Below, piece after piece: positions 19,036 to 27,760 of a stretch of 64,000 bases of DNA. The notes below the pieces were generated by a model that was not told the DNA's origin, ran no database searches, and saw only the letters and a list, made by a program, of their open reading frames with translations. This DNA is from JAVKDP01 sp040222185 (GTDB taxonomy: Bacteria; Bacteroidota; Rhodothermia; Balneolales; Balneolaceae). The position numbers were made by a program, and so were the translations under genes. Where the stretch lies: the NCBI GenBank assembly GCA_040222185.1, contig JAVKDP010000079.1:62001-126000 (forward strand). The letters run 5' to 3'. The stretch's first letter is position 1. Every line of letters begins with the position of its first letter.

Positions 19036-20397
19036 ATGAAAACAATAAACCCCAGTAACGGAGAACTAATAAAAGAATACCAGGAAACTGGGTTTAAAGA
19101 GATAGAACGTATTATCGCGGCTGCAAACGATGCCCAATCCGAATGGAGAAGACGAAGTTTTAAGGACAGGGCAAAATATTTACACAAAATTTCCAATCTC
19201 CTGCAAGGCCAGAAACAGACGTTGTCAGAATTAATGGCTACAGAAATGGGGAAGCCGTTAGCTCAGGGAATTGGAGAAGTAGAAAAATGTGGTTGGGTAT
19301 GCGATTTCTATGCCGAGAAAGCTTCAGAATTCTTAAGTAATGATGAGGTACAAACTGACGCTTCAAAAAGCTATGTAGCGTTCCAACCTTTAGGTGTGGT
19401 ATTGTCCATAATGCCCTGGAACTTTCCTTTCTGGCAAGTCTTTCGGTTTGCAGTTCCGGCGCTGATGGCAGGGAATGGAGTGATATTAAAACATTCAGAG
19501 AATACAACCGGATGCGCTTTGGAGATTGAAAAAATTGTTTATCAATCTGGGATACCAAAGGAGTTGTTCAGAACAATCCTGGTTGAGAACGACCATATGA
19601 AACCGGTGATTCAGCATTCTGGGATTGCCGCAGTCACATTAACGGGAAGTACAAGAGCAGGTAAAATAGTGGCTTCACAAGCCGGGCAAGCACTTAAGAA
19701 AACAGTATTGGAATTAGGTGGAAGTGATCCATATATCGTTTTAAAAGATGCAGATGTTAAACAGGCAGCGGAAGTATGTGCCACATCACGACTGGTGAAT
19801 TCGGGGCAGAGTTGTGTGGCTGCAAAACGGTTCGTTGTTGTGAAAGAAGTTTATGATGAATTTGTTACTGAGTTCACCAGAATAATGAAATCCAGGAAGG
19901 TTGGCGACCCATTTGATAACACTACTGATGTTGGCCCAATGGCCCGGGTGGATTTAAGGGATGAATTACATCGACAAGTTGAAGAGAGTATAAAAAAGGG
20001 AGCAAGGCCTATTTTGGGCTGCGAAAAGCCATCGGGAACAGGAGCGTTTTACCCGGTAAGTATTCTAACTGAAGTAGAAAAAGGGATGCCAGCTTATGAA
20101 GAAGAGCTATTTGGTCCCGTAGCAGCGATTATAAAAGCAGAAGACGAAACTGACGCTATTAGGATTGCAAATGATACTATTTATGGACTTGGCGCAGCTA
20201 TTTTCTCCAGCGATGTAGAACGGGCAGAACGCATAGCAGCAGAACAATTAGAAGCCGGATGTTGTTTTGTAAACAGCATGGTAAAATCCGATCCGCGAGC
20301 GCCTTTCGGTGGGATTAAAGATTCTGGCTACGGAAGAGAATTAGGACTTTATGGGATTAGAGAATTCGTGAATGCAAAAACGGTTTGGGTGGGTTAG
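19036..20397 (+). CDS. NAD(P)-dependent succinate-semialdehyde dehydrogenase-like aldehyde dehydrogenase
   Basis: The protein of about 453 residues is an aldehyde dehydrogenase with the general base in VLELGGSDPYIVL and the catalytic cysteine in NSGQSCVAAKRF. The opening IxPxxGE and the PWNFPFWQVFR cofactor-site segment are typical of the SSADH (GabD/YneI) group that oxidises succinate semialdehyde to succinate. ATG at 19036 is preferred to a GTG at 19024. It is coupled to the upstream aminotransferase, consistent with a two-step route from an omega-amino acid to a dicarboxylate. Confidence 0.9.
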   Translation: MKTINPSNGELIKEYQETGFKEIERIIAAANDAQSEWRRRSFKDRAKYLHKISNLLQGQKQTLSELMATEMGKPLAQGIGEVEKCGWVCDFYAEKASEFLSNDEVQTDASKSYVAFQPLGVVLSIMPWNFPFWQVFRFAVPALMAGNGVILKHSENTTGCALEIEKIVYQSGIPKELFRTILVENDHMKPVIQHSGIAAVTLTGSTRAGKIVASQAGQALKKTVLELGGSDPYIVLKDADVKQAAEVCATSRLVNSGQSCVAAKRFVVVKEVYDEFVTEFTRIMKSRKVGDPFDNTTDVGPMARVDLRDELHRQVEESIKKGARPILGCEKPSGTGAFYPVSILTEVEKGMPAYEEELFGPVAAIIKAEDETDAIRIANDTIYGLGAAIFSSDVERAERIAAEQLEAGCCFVNSMVKSDPRAPFGGIKDSGYGRELGLYGIREFVNAKTVWVG

Positions 20398-20455
20398 CTT
20401 TCCAATCATGTTGATTTTCAATTTATTAGATACATAATCTGTAGTCGAATGAGAT

Positions 20456-21055
20456 CTAATTAAATCCAATATCTTTAGAATCCGGATTTCCATAGCCCTT
20501 AAGTTCTTCATATTTAGCATCGAACTCTTTTTGATTTAGCACTTCAATAGATTTTAACCACCTAAGTTTATTAAGTTGCACTTCATAGTTAAGATTAGGG
20601 TCAAGAGTACCATAGTTCTTTTTTAAGAATTGATTTCTGTGCTCTAACATCTCATCGATGAAAAGTTTTGGTTCATCTGTATTTGGTAGGTTCTTATGTA
20701 GATAAATGTAATTATTATCAATGAGTTTGATTTTCCACAAATCCTTTCTCGATAATAAATAAAAAATAAAAAGAGCTATCCCGATAGTTAGCCAAACAAT
20801 CTCAGCATATTCTCCAATATCACCTCCACTAATTCTGGCTATTAATATTGCCAAGCTTAAAACCAACATGAATATCGACGAGTAGAGTAAGACCATATTT
20901 GATGATTTAAAATCAATAACATCACCCTCAATATTTTCAAATGGAATTGTAACTTCGTTTGTACTACCGATCTTAGAAACCTTATACTTTACTTTAGTTT
21001 CTTTAAGATAAATCTCATGCTTGGTGAAAATTCTTTTTTGCAGTATCTGATCCAT
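20456..21055 (-). CDS. Two-helix membrane protein with SHOCT-like tail
   Basis: The 199-residue protein has an N-terminal beta-rich domain (1-50), two transmembrane helices (about 54-75 and 84-101), a soluble part and a C-terminal segment at about 160-190 (LRWLKSIEVLNQKEFDAKYEEL) whose pattern of leucines, I-x-x-x-EF-x-x-K resembles SHOCT domains; here written across 22 residues only in outline: LRWLKSIEVL then EFDAKYEEL. No function can be assigned. The gene stands alone. Confidence 0.7.
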   Translation of the reverse strand: MDQILQKRIFTKHEIYLKETKVKYKVSKIGSTNEVTIPFENIEGDVIDFKSSNMVLLYSSIFMLVLSLAILIARISGGDIGEYAEIVWLTIGIALFIFYLLSRKDLWKIKLIDNNYIYLHKNLPNTDEPKLFIDEMLEHRNQFLKKNYGTLDPNLNYEVQLNKLRWLKSIEVLNQKEFDAKYEELKGYGNPDSKDIGFN

Positions 21056-21137
21056 GGGAACTAGTTTTGTTACTTGTAAGAATGACGATTAAAACCCACC
21101 AAAGTAGGTAGTTAGTAGAGTCGGTACAAAAGAACAC

Positions 21138-22343
21138 TTAATTCTTCAATAGAATTTCAACTGTTGAATATGCAGTTTCACTAGCACCATGTACTGTAGC
21201 CTGATTTTCATCCGACAATGCTTCACCTGCAAAGTATATTTTATTATCCAATGGTTCAGATATAGTATTCATTGTTCCTGTTCGTGAGTTTTCAAACTCG
21301 GTAGAATAAGATCCGCCAATAAAGGGTTCTTTCGACCAATTTTGTACAACATGCTGCACATAGTTTTCTGATGCTTTGCCGTTAAATATCTCATCCAATT
21401 CACCAATTATAGTATCAATGATTTGTTGCTCAGTATCTAAAGCTGCATATACACCAGCGGGTTTACCAATGGTGAAAAGGCCTAAAACGTTTTTATCAGA
21501 GTCTTTTCTAAATGCAGCATCATAGAATATTTTTTCATCAGACTCATTTCCAGTGAGGAGACCTCCAAAGTTGAGGATGTCAGGATAAAATCTTTCTCTA
21601 AACTCGATAAAAGCTTTGAGTCCATCGCCCATTTTAATGCTATTAATAGCACTGATCTTTTCAGTTGGTAAACTGGGTATGAAATCCATGTACTCGTCTT
21701 GTAGAGTTTTAACAGGTACAGTTACTAACACTTTATCGGCTTCAAATACAGAACCATCATTGGTTTTTATGTTTACCATATCCGTTGAATAATCTATCTC
21801 TGTAACAGGTTGGTTTAAAATAATCTTATCCGAGATATCCGGAACGATATAGTTTTCGAAGAATCCATACCAGGTAGTGCTTTTGAATTTATATTCTGAA
21901 TAGAAATTACTTGCCCAGTTATTTTTCTTCAGTTTACCATTCTTCCAAACAGATATAGTTTGAGGATTGTAGGTTATGAAGTCAATGTCGGTTTGAATAT
22001 TAGGATTGGTAAGGATTTCAGCCAATATAGAGGGCTCTGTATGTATCCACTCTGCACCAAGATCTATAGGGAAATCAGCAAAATTATCTGCCCGTTTAAG
22101 CCTTCCTCCATAAACGGAAGAAGCCTCAAGGATCTGGAAGTCAATGTTTTCCCGCTGAAGTAAATAACCGGCAGTAAGACCTGCCGCACCTGCTCCAATA
22201 ATGATGACTTTTCCTGAAAAATTGACCTCAAACTCGGGAGCTGCTACCGATACTTCATCATCAGTGCAAGACTCCAGGGTCAAGAAAACAGGCAGGCCGA
22301 TTCCAATTGCTTTGCAATACTTGATAAACTCTTTTCTAGTCAT
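21138..22343 (-). CDS. Flavin-dependent amine oxidase family protein
   Basis: The 401-residue protein has the FAD-binding GxGxxG motif in KVIIIGAGAAGLTAGYLL (about residue 45), the second ADP-contact Glu in FQILEASSVYGGR, and the C-terminal FAD motif IYFAGEALSDENQATVHGA. These define the monoamine oxidase/phytoene desaturase-like superfamily. The N-terminus (MTRKEFIKYCKAIGIGLPVF...LESC) resembles a weak export or lipoprotein signal with Cys26, so a periplasmic location is possible. It overlaps the upstream 194-residue gene by 8 bases. Substrate unknown. Confidence 0.88.
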   Translation of the reverse strand: MTRKEFIKYCKAIGIGLPVFLTLESCTDDEVSVAAPEFEVNFSGKVIIIGAGAAGLTAGYLLQRENIDFQILEASSVYGGRLKRADNFADFPIDLGAEWIHTEPSILAEILTNPNIQTDIDFITYNPQTISVWKNGKLKKNNWASNFYSEYKFKSTTWYGFFENYIVPDISDKIILNQPVTEIDYSTDMVNIKTNDGSVFEADKVLVTVPVKTLQDEYMDFIPSLPTEKISAINSIKMGDGLKAFIEFRERFYPDILNFGGLLTGNESDEKIFYDAAFRKDSDKNVLGLFTIGKPAGVYAALDTEQQIIDTIIGELDEIFNGKASENYVQHVVQNWSKEPFIGGSYSTEFENSRTGTMNTISEPLDNKIYFAGEALSDENQATVHGASETAYSTVEILLKN

Positions 22344-22920
22344 GATCCTTCTTTAATTTAATTTTTAAACCGAATTCAAGGCCAAAATAGCCAGACCCGT
22401 CTACTTGTTTTGATATTCTACGTCCATAAAAGCCTTTGAAATAATAGCCCACTCTTTTTAATGGATCTCTGGCAAAACCAATATTGAGAGTAGGTACAAA
22501 ATAGTGGATCGTACGGGTTGTTCTTCGAATATTTCCCGTACCCAGGTTTACGGTTCCACCTGTACTTTGAACTCCTAGCATATAGGCTAATCCAACGGAT
22601 GCAGTGGGGTATAAGCTATTCTCTGATTTCTGCCTTTTGTATAGAATTTCAGAATTGATAAATGAGTTTTTCTGTAGTTCTTTTTGAATTGGATTAATGA
22701 AATAACCTATTTGCGGACTAATATTCAGGCTGTGTCTTATTTTATGTCTTTTATCTGAATCCCAGGTTGTTAGCTCAAACGAAGTTCCAAGTTTTCCACC
22801 TATTTGTATGGCATAAGGTCCGTAATATCCGAAATCAATTAGGACGTTTTTTTTTGTTTGCGCTATAATGTTTGAAGTCAACAGAGCTGCAAACAAGAGC
22901 AATAGAATTTTTTTCATCAA
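22336..22920 (-). CDS. Secreted hypothetical protein, outer-membrane barrel-like
   Basis: The 194-residue product has a signal peptide (MMKKILLLLFAALLTSNIIAQ) and alternating hydrophobic/polar strands with many Gly and aromatic residues, ending in GYFGLEFGLKIKLKKD, as small outer-membrane beta-barrels do. No named family is recognised. Its stop overlaps the amine oxidase start by 8 bases, implying translational coupling. Confidence 0.7.
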   Translation of the reverse strand: MMKKILLLLFAALLTSNIIAQTKKNVLIDFGYYGPYAIQIGGKLGTSFELTTWDSDKRHKIRHSLNISPQIGYFINPIQKELQKNSFINSEILYKRQKSENSLYPTASVGLAYMLGVQSTGGTVNLGTGNIRRTTRTIHYFVPTLNIGFARDPLKRVGYYFKGFYGRRISKQVDGSGYFGLEFGLKIKLKKDHD

Positions 22921-22959
22921 ATCTTTGTGTACCCGATTGTTTAAAGTAATTCCGAAAGT

Positions 22960-23721
22960 TTAGATCCCCTTTATCCACCCGCCGTCTACAGGTAGAGACA
23001 CTCCTGTTATGTAGCTGGCTCGTTCGCTGGCCAAGAATGTAACCGCAGCAGCGAACTCTTCTGGCTTCCCGATTCTGGCTAAAGGTATTTCCTTAGTTAC
23101 TTCCATGAGCTTGGGGTTTTGAACCATAAGGCTTTCAAGTCGCTCTGTTTGTGTGTAGCCCGGCATCACATTATTTACGGTGATGTTATATTTACCCAAT
23201 TCGTTCGCCAATGTTTTTACTAGTCCAACTAATGAGACACGTATGGAATTGGAGAGTACCAATCCTTCCACCGGTTGTTTTACTGCCTGAGAAGTGATGG
23301 TCACAATCCGGCCCCATCGGTTTTCTTTCATTCCCGGAAGTACTCCATTGATCATTCCAACAGCACTTTCTAATAACAGTTTGTAAGCCTGTTCCCAATC
23401 TTTTTCAGAATGCTTCTCAAAACTACCAAAAGGAGGGCCACCAGAATTGGTAACCAGTATATCTATAGTTCCTAACTTCGACTTAGCTTCCGAAAGAATA
23501 TGAGATCTTCCTTCAGAATCAGAAACATCACCCACAGCATAGTGGGCAGAAGCATTTGAAGCAACAGCAATTTCTTTAGCAGTAGTAACCAGGTCAGATT
23601 CATTTCTGCTGCAAATCATCACTTCGGCTCCTTCCTGGGCAAGTTGCAGAGCCACACTTTTTCCAAGCCCTTTACTGGAGGCGAGAACCAGTGCTTTTCT
23701 TCCTTTGAGTCCTAAATCCAT
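22960..23721 (-). CDS. Atypical short-chain dehydrogenase/reductase (FabG-like, altered active site)
   Basis: The 253-residue protein has a Rossmann fold with ASSKGLGKSVALQLA in place of the usual TGxxxGIG and the SDR loop TNSGGPPFG. At the catalytic site the Ser of ITSQAVKQP is kept, but the expected Tyr-x-x-x-Lys reads Ser-Asn-Ser-Ile-Arg. This matches a known BKR-like SDR subgroup that lacks the standard tetrad, so ordinary ketoreductase activity should not be assumed. The C-terminus ends GVSLPVDGGWIKGI, typical of SDRs. It follows the cupin gene with 1 base between them. Confidence 0.88.
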   Translation of the reverse strand: MDLGLKGRKALVLASSKGLGKSVALQLAQEGAEVMICSRNESDLVTTAKEIAVASNASAHYAVGDVSDSEGRSHILSEAKSKLGTIDILVTNSGGPPFGSFEKHSEKDWEQAYKLLLESAVGMINGVLPGMKENRWGRIVTITSQAVKQPVEGLVLSNSIRVSLVGLVKTLANELGKYNITVNNVMPGYTQTERLESLMVQNPKLMEVTKEIPLARIGKPEEFAAAVTFLASERASYITGVSLPVDGGWIKGI

Positions 23722-23722
23722 A

Positions 23723-24082
23723 CTATTTCTTTAAATAATCATCGGTTCCGTCAATCCAATCCTGGCGTGGTGGTGCCCAGGTATCTGTTTCTTCAACTTC
23801 GCCAATCATAAGGGCCTTATGAGGAAGGTGGCCAGGAATAACCACTGAGTCACCCGCGTGTAAATCAATGGGTTCAGCGTTTTCATCTCCAAACCAAAAG
23901 CGAATGGTTCCTTTTGTTACTTGAGTGATTTGTTCATTTTCATGGCTGTGAAGGGGTACTATAAACCCATCCTTAAACTTCATCTTTGCAATCATAACTT
24001 TATCGCCATACAGCAATTTACGCTTCATATGTGGATTAACCTGCTCCTCGGGAATATTATCCCAGTTAATTTTTTGTACCAT
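23723..24082 (-). CDS. Single-domain cupin protein
   Basis: The 119-residue cytosolic protein has the first cupin motif VPLHSHENEQITQVTKGTIRF with the metal-binding His, His and Glu (read as two adjoining parts), and the second motif DSVVIPGHLPHKAL with the last His. It therefore should bind one metal ion. It is immediately upstream of the atypical SDR and likely works with it; in several bacteria a cupin and this SDR type are adjacent. Substrate unknown. Confidence 0.87.
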   Translation of the reverse strand: MVQKINWDNIPEEQVNPHMKRKLLYGDKVMIAKMKFKDGFIVPLHSHENEQITQVTKGTIRFWFGDENAEPIDLHAGDSVVIPGHLPHKALMIGEVEETDTWAPPRQDWIDGTDDYLKK

Positions 24083-24226
24083 TGGATTGATTGCTAGAAG
24101 TTATTGTTGAACATTGATCAGTTATTGACAGAACTGAATAAAGCAATTAAGTATAATGTATATACCACTTATAGTCACGGAGACCTGAAACCTTTAGTGG
24201 TATTTATTGTGACTTCGATTGATCAG

Positions 24227-25615
24227 CTAATCATTTGAGTTTTCATCATTTCCAAGAATAAGGTATTCATTCAGAAGAGGTAAGGAAAGCCATCCTCCCA
24301 TTAGGCTATTTGTAAGAATCACAAAACCTGTACCATACTCATCATAGAATACCAGGTTCCCGATAAAACCTCTGCCGGTACTTCCGCTATGACCAAAACT
24401 AATTCCAGAATTGGTTTCTTCAATTCGGACTCCCAATCCCCATTTTGTACCATCAGATCGCTCGGAATGAACCCTAAAGAATTCATCGTAGGTTTCTCGT
24501 TTCAATCCTTTTCGTTGATGCAGGGCAATTGTAAATTTGGCTAAGGACTCACTGGTAGTTTGTAAGGTATAGGCCACCATGGTTCTTTGGGCCATAAAGA
24601 TTTCACTTGGTATATATCGTTTATGCCCATGTGCTCCATATTCTGCAATGGTCTCATTTCCTTTGAAATACATATCTGTGAGTTCAAGTGGCTCAAGAAC
24701 TTCTTCCAGAAGAATAGTCTCGATACTTTTTGAAGTAATTGTTTCCAGCACTTCTTTTAGATATTCAAAGGCCTTACCTGAATAGCCATACTGAGTTCCC
24801 GGAGTAAAATTTAGGCCAAACTTTCCGTTTTCATCTCTTCGTGGCCAATTTGACATTCCAGATTGATGACTTAGTACATGTCGGGCGGTTATTACTTTAT
24901 ATCTATCGTCGTCGATTTCAGGATGTTCAATGTATTCATAGAGGGGCTTATCTAAATCAATCTCACCTTTTTCATAGAGTCGCATTACAGCAAAAGAAAA
25001 GACCAATTTGGTTATGGAGCCTGCTTCAAACAGCGTTCTGCTTGTTACTGGGATATTCGTGTCTGAGTTTATCACTCCATAGGTATTGCTGAAAACGATT
25101 TGGTTGTTCTTAATAATACTCAGCGTAGATCCGGGAATTTCGAAGAAGTCCATCCGTTTCTTCATGAAGGTATCTATGGTATTAGGATCAATGATTCCGG
25201 AAGACTTAAGTATCCCGTTTATTTTTGGTGTAGTTGGCCATTGGATGGTATGTAATCGGATTATGAATTGAGTCTCTCCGTTCGCAATAACTTTCGCTTC
25301 AACAGGAGAGGTTGTATCATCAATTCTGATCAGTTTTTCACCCATCCAGTGATAGTTCAATTCAGGAGAGAGGATGTACCGTCCAAAGGCTAATTTTTGT
25401 TCAAAGTACCCCGTGGAATCAACAGCTTGAATGAATTGCACTTCTGAATTGATTGCGGAAGTTATTTTCACATTGGAAGGAAATCCTACAATGGACGAAT
25501 CTTCCCATATAAATCGACCTGTAATGGTCAAACTATCTTCCGTATGTGGCATAGCAGTGGCTAAGGGTGCATTTAAAGTGAATGCCGCCAGCATTAAAAA
25601 TAAGTATGTCTTCAT
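24227..25615 (-). CDS. Serine hydrolase of the beta-lactamase class C/PBP4-like family
   Basis: The 462-residue protein has a signal peptide (to about Ala21), an extra N-terminal beta-domain (25-125) and a serine beta-lactamase-like domain from about 140. Catalytic Ser200-Ile-Thr-Lys203 is clear; YSG near 287 fills the YxN position and HSGSTGRG near 415 the K/H-x-G box. Third residue Gly instead of Asn argues for an esterase or D-aminopeptidase-like activity rather than a classical beta-lactamase. It is the last gene of a set with BlaI and M56 genes, 11 bases after the M56 stop, so its expression is probably controlled by BlaI. Confidence 0.9.
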   Translation of the reverse strand: MKTYLFLMLAAFTLNAPLATAMPHTEDSLTITGRFIWEDSSIVGFPSNVKITSAINSEVQFIQAVDSTGYFEQKLAFGRYILSPELNYHWMGEKLIRIDDTTSPVEAKVIANGETQFIIRLHTIQWPTTPKINGILKSSGIIDPNTIDTFMKKRMDFFEIPGSTLSIIKNNQIVFSNTYGVINSDTNIPVTSRTLFEAGSITKLVFSFAVMRLYEKGEIDLDKPLYEYIEHPEIDDDRYKVITARHVLSHQSGMSNWPRRDENGKFGLNFTPGTQYGYSGKAFEYLKEVLETITSKSIETILLEEVLEPLELTDMYFKGNETIAEYGAHGHKRYIPSEIFMAQRTMVAYTLQTTSESLAKFTIALHQRKGLKRETYDEFFRVHSERSDGTKWGLGVRIEETNSGISFGHSGSTGRGFIGNLVFYDEYGTGFVILTNSLMGGWLSLPLLNEYLILGNDENSND

Positions 25616-25626
25616 AGGGTCTTCCT

Positions 25627-26814
25627 TTAGTCGACCTTTTTAATAACCACGGCTCCGAGTTTTCCGTCCTCTCCAAATTGTTGCCGAGCTTTTTCCTCAG
25701 ATAGAATGAGTATCTCACACTTCTTACCTGAAACTAAAATGGCTTCATCCATTTTAGCCGGGGTACCATCAATAACAAGTAGATTCACTTCCCCAAGGAA
25801 GGAAAACGATCCATTTCCATTCACATCATTATCTCCAACCTGAATATCCACATTACCCCTCAGGTAAACTTTTTGAGTCTCACTTGACCACCACAGTGTA
25901 TCTGCATAGAAATACCCTGAGTTCTCGGCGAGTTTTATTACTGGGTCGGGATTTGTAAATGCAGTGGTAACAAATAATCCGGAAATGATGATGGCAAATA
26001 GTGCTAATCGATGTATAATCCGGCTCTTTTGGTCATATTTTGAAAGCATAATTAATCTATTTTTTATTAATGAATAGTTGAAACCACTGGCTAAAGCAAA
26101 GGTTTTGTCCCGGGTGCTATAGTTGATCAATTTGTTGGAATATTCTGTTCTGTCAGAGCCTGAATAAACCACAAACTCATCAGCTAAATATTCATGGTTT
26201 GTTTGAATTAGTTTTTTAAAGAGGAAAACAAAAGGATTGAACCAACAGAAAACCTGGACCAGTTCTATAAACAGGATATCCAAAGTGTGTCGTTGTTTAA
26301 TATGTCCTGATTCATGCTGGATGAGCTCGTCATCAATCTCAGCCTTCTCGAAACTCTTCTTATTTAAATACACGGTTTTGAGAAAGCTAAAAGGACTTAC
26401 GGGTATATCCACAAGAGCCAACTTGTGCCCTTTGTACTCGGTTCGTTCTACCACAAACTTTCCGGTTAGGAGGGAATAAAGGTTAAGGCTCATTCTACCA
26501 AGTAAAATAGTTACAACAAGTATATATAAAGGAAACAGGATGGACAGGTTTCCAGTAGTGTTCAGGCTTTCTGTAGCTGCTAAGGTTTGACTGGATACAT
26601 TAGTTATGCCCGAGAGTGTAGATGTTACCGTTTCATTAGCTATAATCTCACTGTTCAAAGAAAGATGTACCAGGGGAGCCAAGACAAAGAAGAGGACTGA
26701 GCAAAGTAAAATTACCCGGTTTACCTGGAAATTTCTGGATCTTCTGAAGAAAGTCATGAAAGCCAGGTAAAGAGCAGCTCCACAAAAGGTAGATTCGATA
26801 AGGTATTCAATCAT
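25627..26814 (-). CDS. M56 family (BlaR1-like) membrane metallopeptidase sensor
   Basis: The 395-residue protein has four N-terminal membrane helices, the zinc motif HESGH (167-171) on the cytosolic side, another helix near 265, and a periplasmic tail that ends in a plug-like EDGKLGAVVIKKVD segment instead of the penicillin-binding sensor domain of BlaR1. In the BlaR1/MecR1 family the protease cleaves or inactivates the BlaI repressor upon a signal. Its start overlaps the blaI-like stop by 8 bases. The signal is unknown; the missing penicillin-binding domain suggests something other than direct beta-lactam acylation. Confidence 0.92.
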   Translation of the reverse strand: MIEYLIESTFCGAALYLAFMTFFRRSRNFQVNRVILLCSVLFFVLAPLVHLSLNSEIIANETVTSTLSGITNVSSQTLAATESLNTTGNLSILFPLYILVVTILLGRMSLNLYSLLTGKFVVERTEYKGHKLALVDIPVSPFSFLKTVYLNKKSFEKAEIDDELIQHESGHIKQRHTLDILFIELVQVFCWFNPFVFLFKKLIQTNHEYLADEFVVYSGSDRTEYSNKLINYSTRDKTFALASGFNYSLIKNRLIMLSKYDQKSRIIHRLALFAIIISGLFVTTAFTNPDPVIKLAENSGYFYADTLWWSSETQKVYLRGNVDIQVGDNDVNGNGSFSFLGEVNLLVIDGTPAKMDEAILVSGKKCEILILSEEKARQQFGEDGKLGAVVIKKVD

Positions 26815-27181
26815 TGGTAGAAGATTTTATTTGATTGTCTACAATATCCCGAAGTGTTTTAAGCTCTTTCTCGCTCAGGTCTGTCTCCTTGGTAAAAAAG
26901 GAAGCAAACTGCTCAATGGAATCATTAAAGGAATTTTTGATGATCCCCTTAATCTGTCTCGAGTAATAGGTGTTCTTATCAACGAGTGGGAAATACTCCC
27001 GGCTATTTCCATACATCTTGTAATTGACAAAGCCTTTGTCAATGAGTCGTTTTAATAAAGTGTTTATGGTGGTGGTTGCAGGTCTGGGTTCAGGGAATTG
27101 CTCCTTTATCTCTTTGAAGAAGGATTTCTCCAACTTCCAGAGATAATTCATTACTTGTTCTTCAGCCTTAGTTAATGTCAT
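26807..27181 (-). CDS. BlaI/MecI/CopY family transcriptional repressor
   Basis: The 124-residue winged-helix protein has the family's N-terminal LTKAEEQVMNYLWKLEKSFF, recognition helix region TTINTLLKRLIDKGFV and the ISREYFPLV-like wing (NSREYFPLV). Dimerisation is through the C-terminal helices. It should bind a dyad in its own promoter and repress the set BlaI-M56-serine hydrolase until the M56 protease inactivates it. A matching dyad is seen just upstream. Confidence 0.93.
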   Translation of the reverse strand: MTLTKAEEQVMNYLWKLEKSFFKEIKEQFPEPRPATTTINTLLKRLIDKGFVNYKMYGNSREYFPLVDKNTYYSRQIKGIIKNSFNDSIEQFASFFTKETDLSEKELKTLRDIVDNQIKSSTND

Positions 27182-27183
27182 CG

Positions 27184-27219
27184 CTCTATATTTTTAAATA
27201 ATGCTCTACAAATATAGAG
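27184..27219 (-). promoter_or_regulatory. BlaI operator and overlapping promoter
   Basis: CTCTATATTT (27184-27193) and AAATATAGAG (27210-27219) form a perfect 10-bp inverted repeat; a nested dyad CTCTA-N6-TAGAG occupies 27204-27219. On the minus strand TATATTTG (27216 to 27209) fits the Bacteroidota -7 box TAnnTTTG, so the nested dyad sits directly on the promoter. The ATG of the BlaI-type gene is at 27181. Confidence 0.65.
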
Positions 27220-27297
27220 TATAAAATCTAAAAGTAAAACAGAAGAGGAAAATTTCTTCGAAAGTTTAGCTATGAGTTTGTTGCAAAAGCCGATACT

Positions 27298-27684
27298 CTA
27301 AGCCAGGGTATTCATCACCCCAAAAATATTTGCAGTTCCTAATACCAATTCAAAAGTGATTCCCTGGATGATTTGCTTATTCGGTTTTCCATCAGCAGAG
27401 ATACTGATTAACCTGCCAATGGCAAAGCCAACAAAAATCAATGATCCAACTACAAATGAAGTGAAAGTTATAGTGGGTACGAATATTCCCAGTACAATTA
27501 TGATTCCTGCGCAGAGCATCACAGCACTTATTCCCCTGATTTCATTTAATAAATCTGCATCATTTTCCAGTTTAATTCCGGAGCTATTTAAATAGGTCTT
27601 AATTGGGTTGAATAACCTCATTGTGCCTACAAAAAGTAATAAGAGAGCTGATAATGCCAGGATAACGATTTTGATAATTTCCAT
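27298..27684 (-). CDS. DUF4345-like four-helix membrane protein
   Basis: The 128-residue product has four hydrophobic helices (about 4-22, 46-68, 70-90 and 103-125) with the short hydrophilic segment FNPIKTYLNSSGIKL between the first and second, as in the DUF4345 family of small inner-membrane proteins. No activity is known. A -7-like box and a short dyad lie upstream, next to the end of a WYL regulator gene. Confidence 0.75.
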   Translation of the reverse strand: MEIIKIVILALSALLLLFVGTMRLFNPIKTYLNSSGIKLENDADLLNEIRGISAVMLCAGIIIVLGIFVPTITFTSFVVGSLIFVGFAIGRLISISADGKPNKQIIQGITFELVLGTANIFGVMNTLA

Positions 27685-27713
27685 TTTTTTCGATTTAATG
27701 ATTATTAGTTAAC

Positions 27714-27748
27714 CAAATATAAAATGGAGTTGTGACAGAGGTATGTCA
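27714..27748 (-). promoter_or_regulatory. Promoter with dyad before the DUF4345 gene
   Basis: On the minus strand TATATTTG (27721 to 27714) matches the Bacteroidota -7 box. Just upstream, TGACA (27733-27737), six bases and TGTCA (27744-27748) form a dyad at the place of a repressor or activator site. The neighbouring WYL regulator is a candidate binder, by proximity only. Confidence 0.4.
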
Positions 27749-27760
27749 GGGGTGGTTTTT

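Noticed and set aside
24162..24203. An 8-bp inverted repeat (ATACCACT with AGTGGTAT) as a terminator after the serine hydrolase gene
   Set aside because: The loop is 26 bases and there is no T run on the minus strand, so support is too weak.
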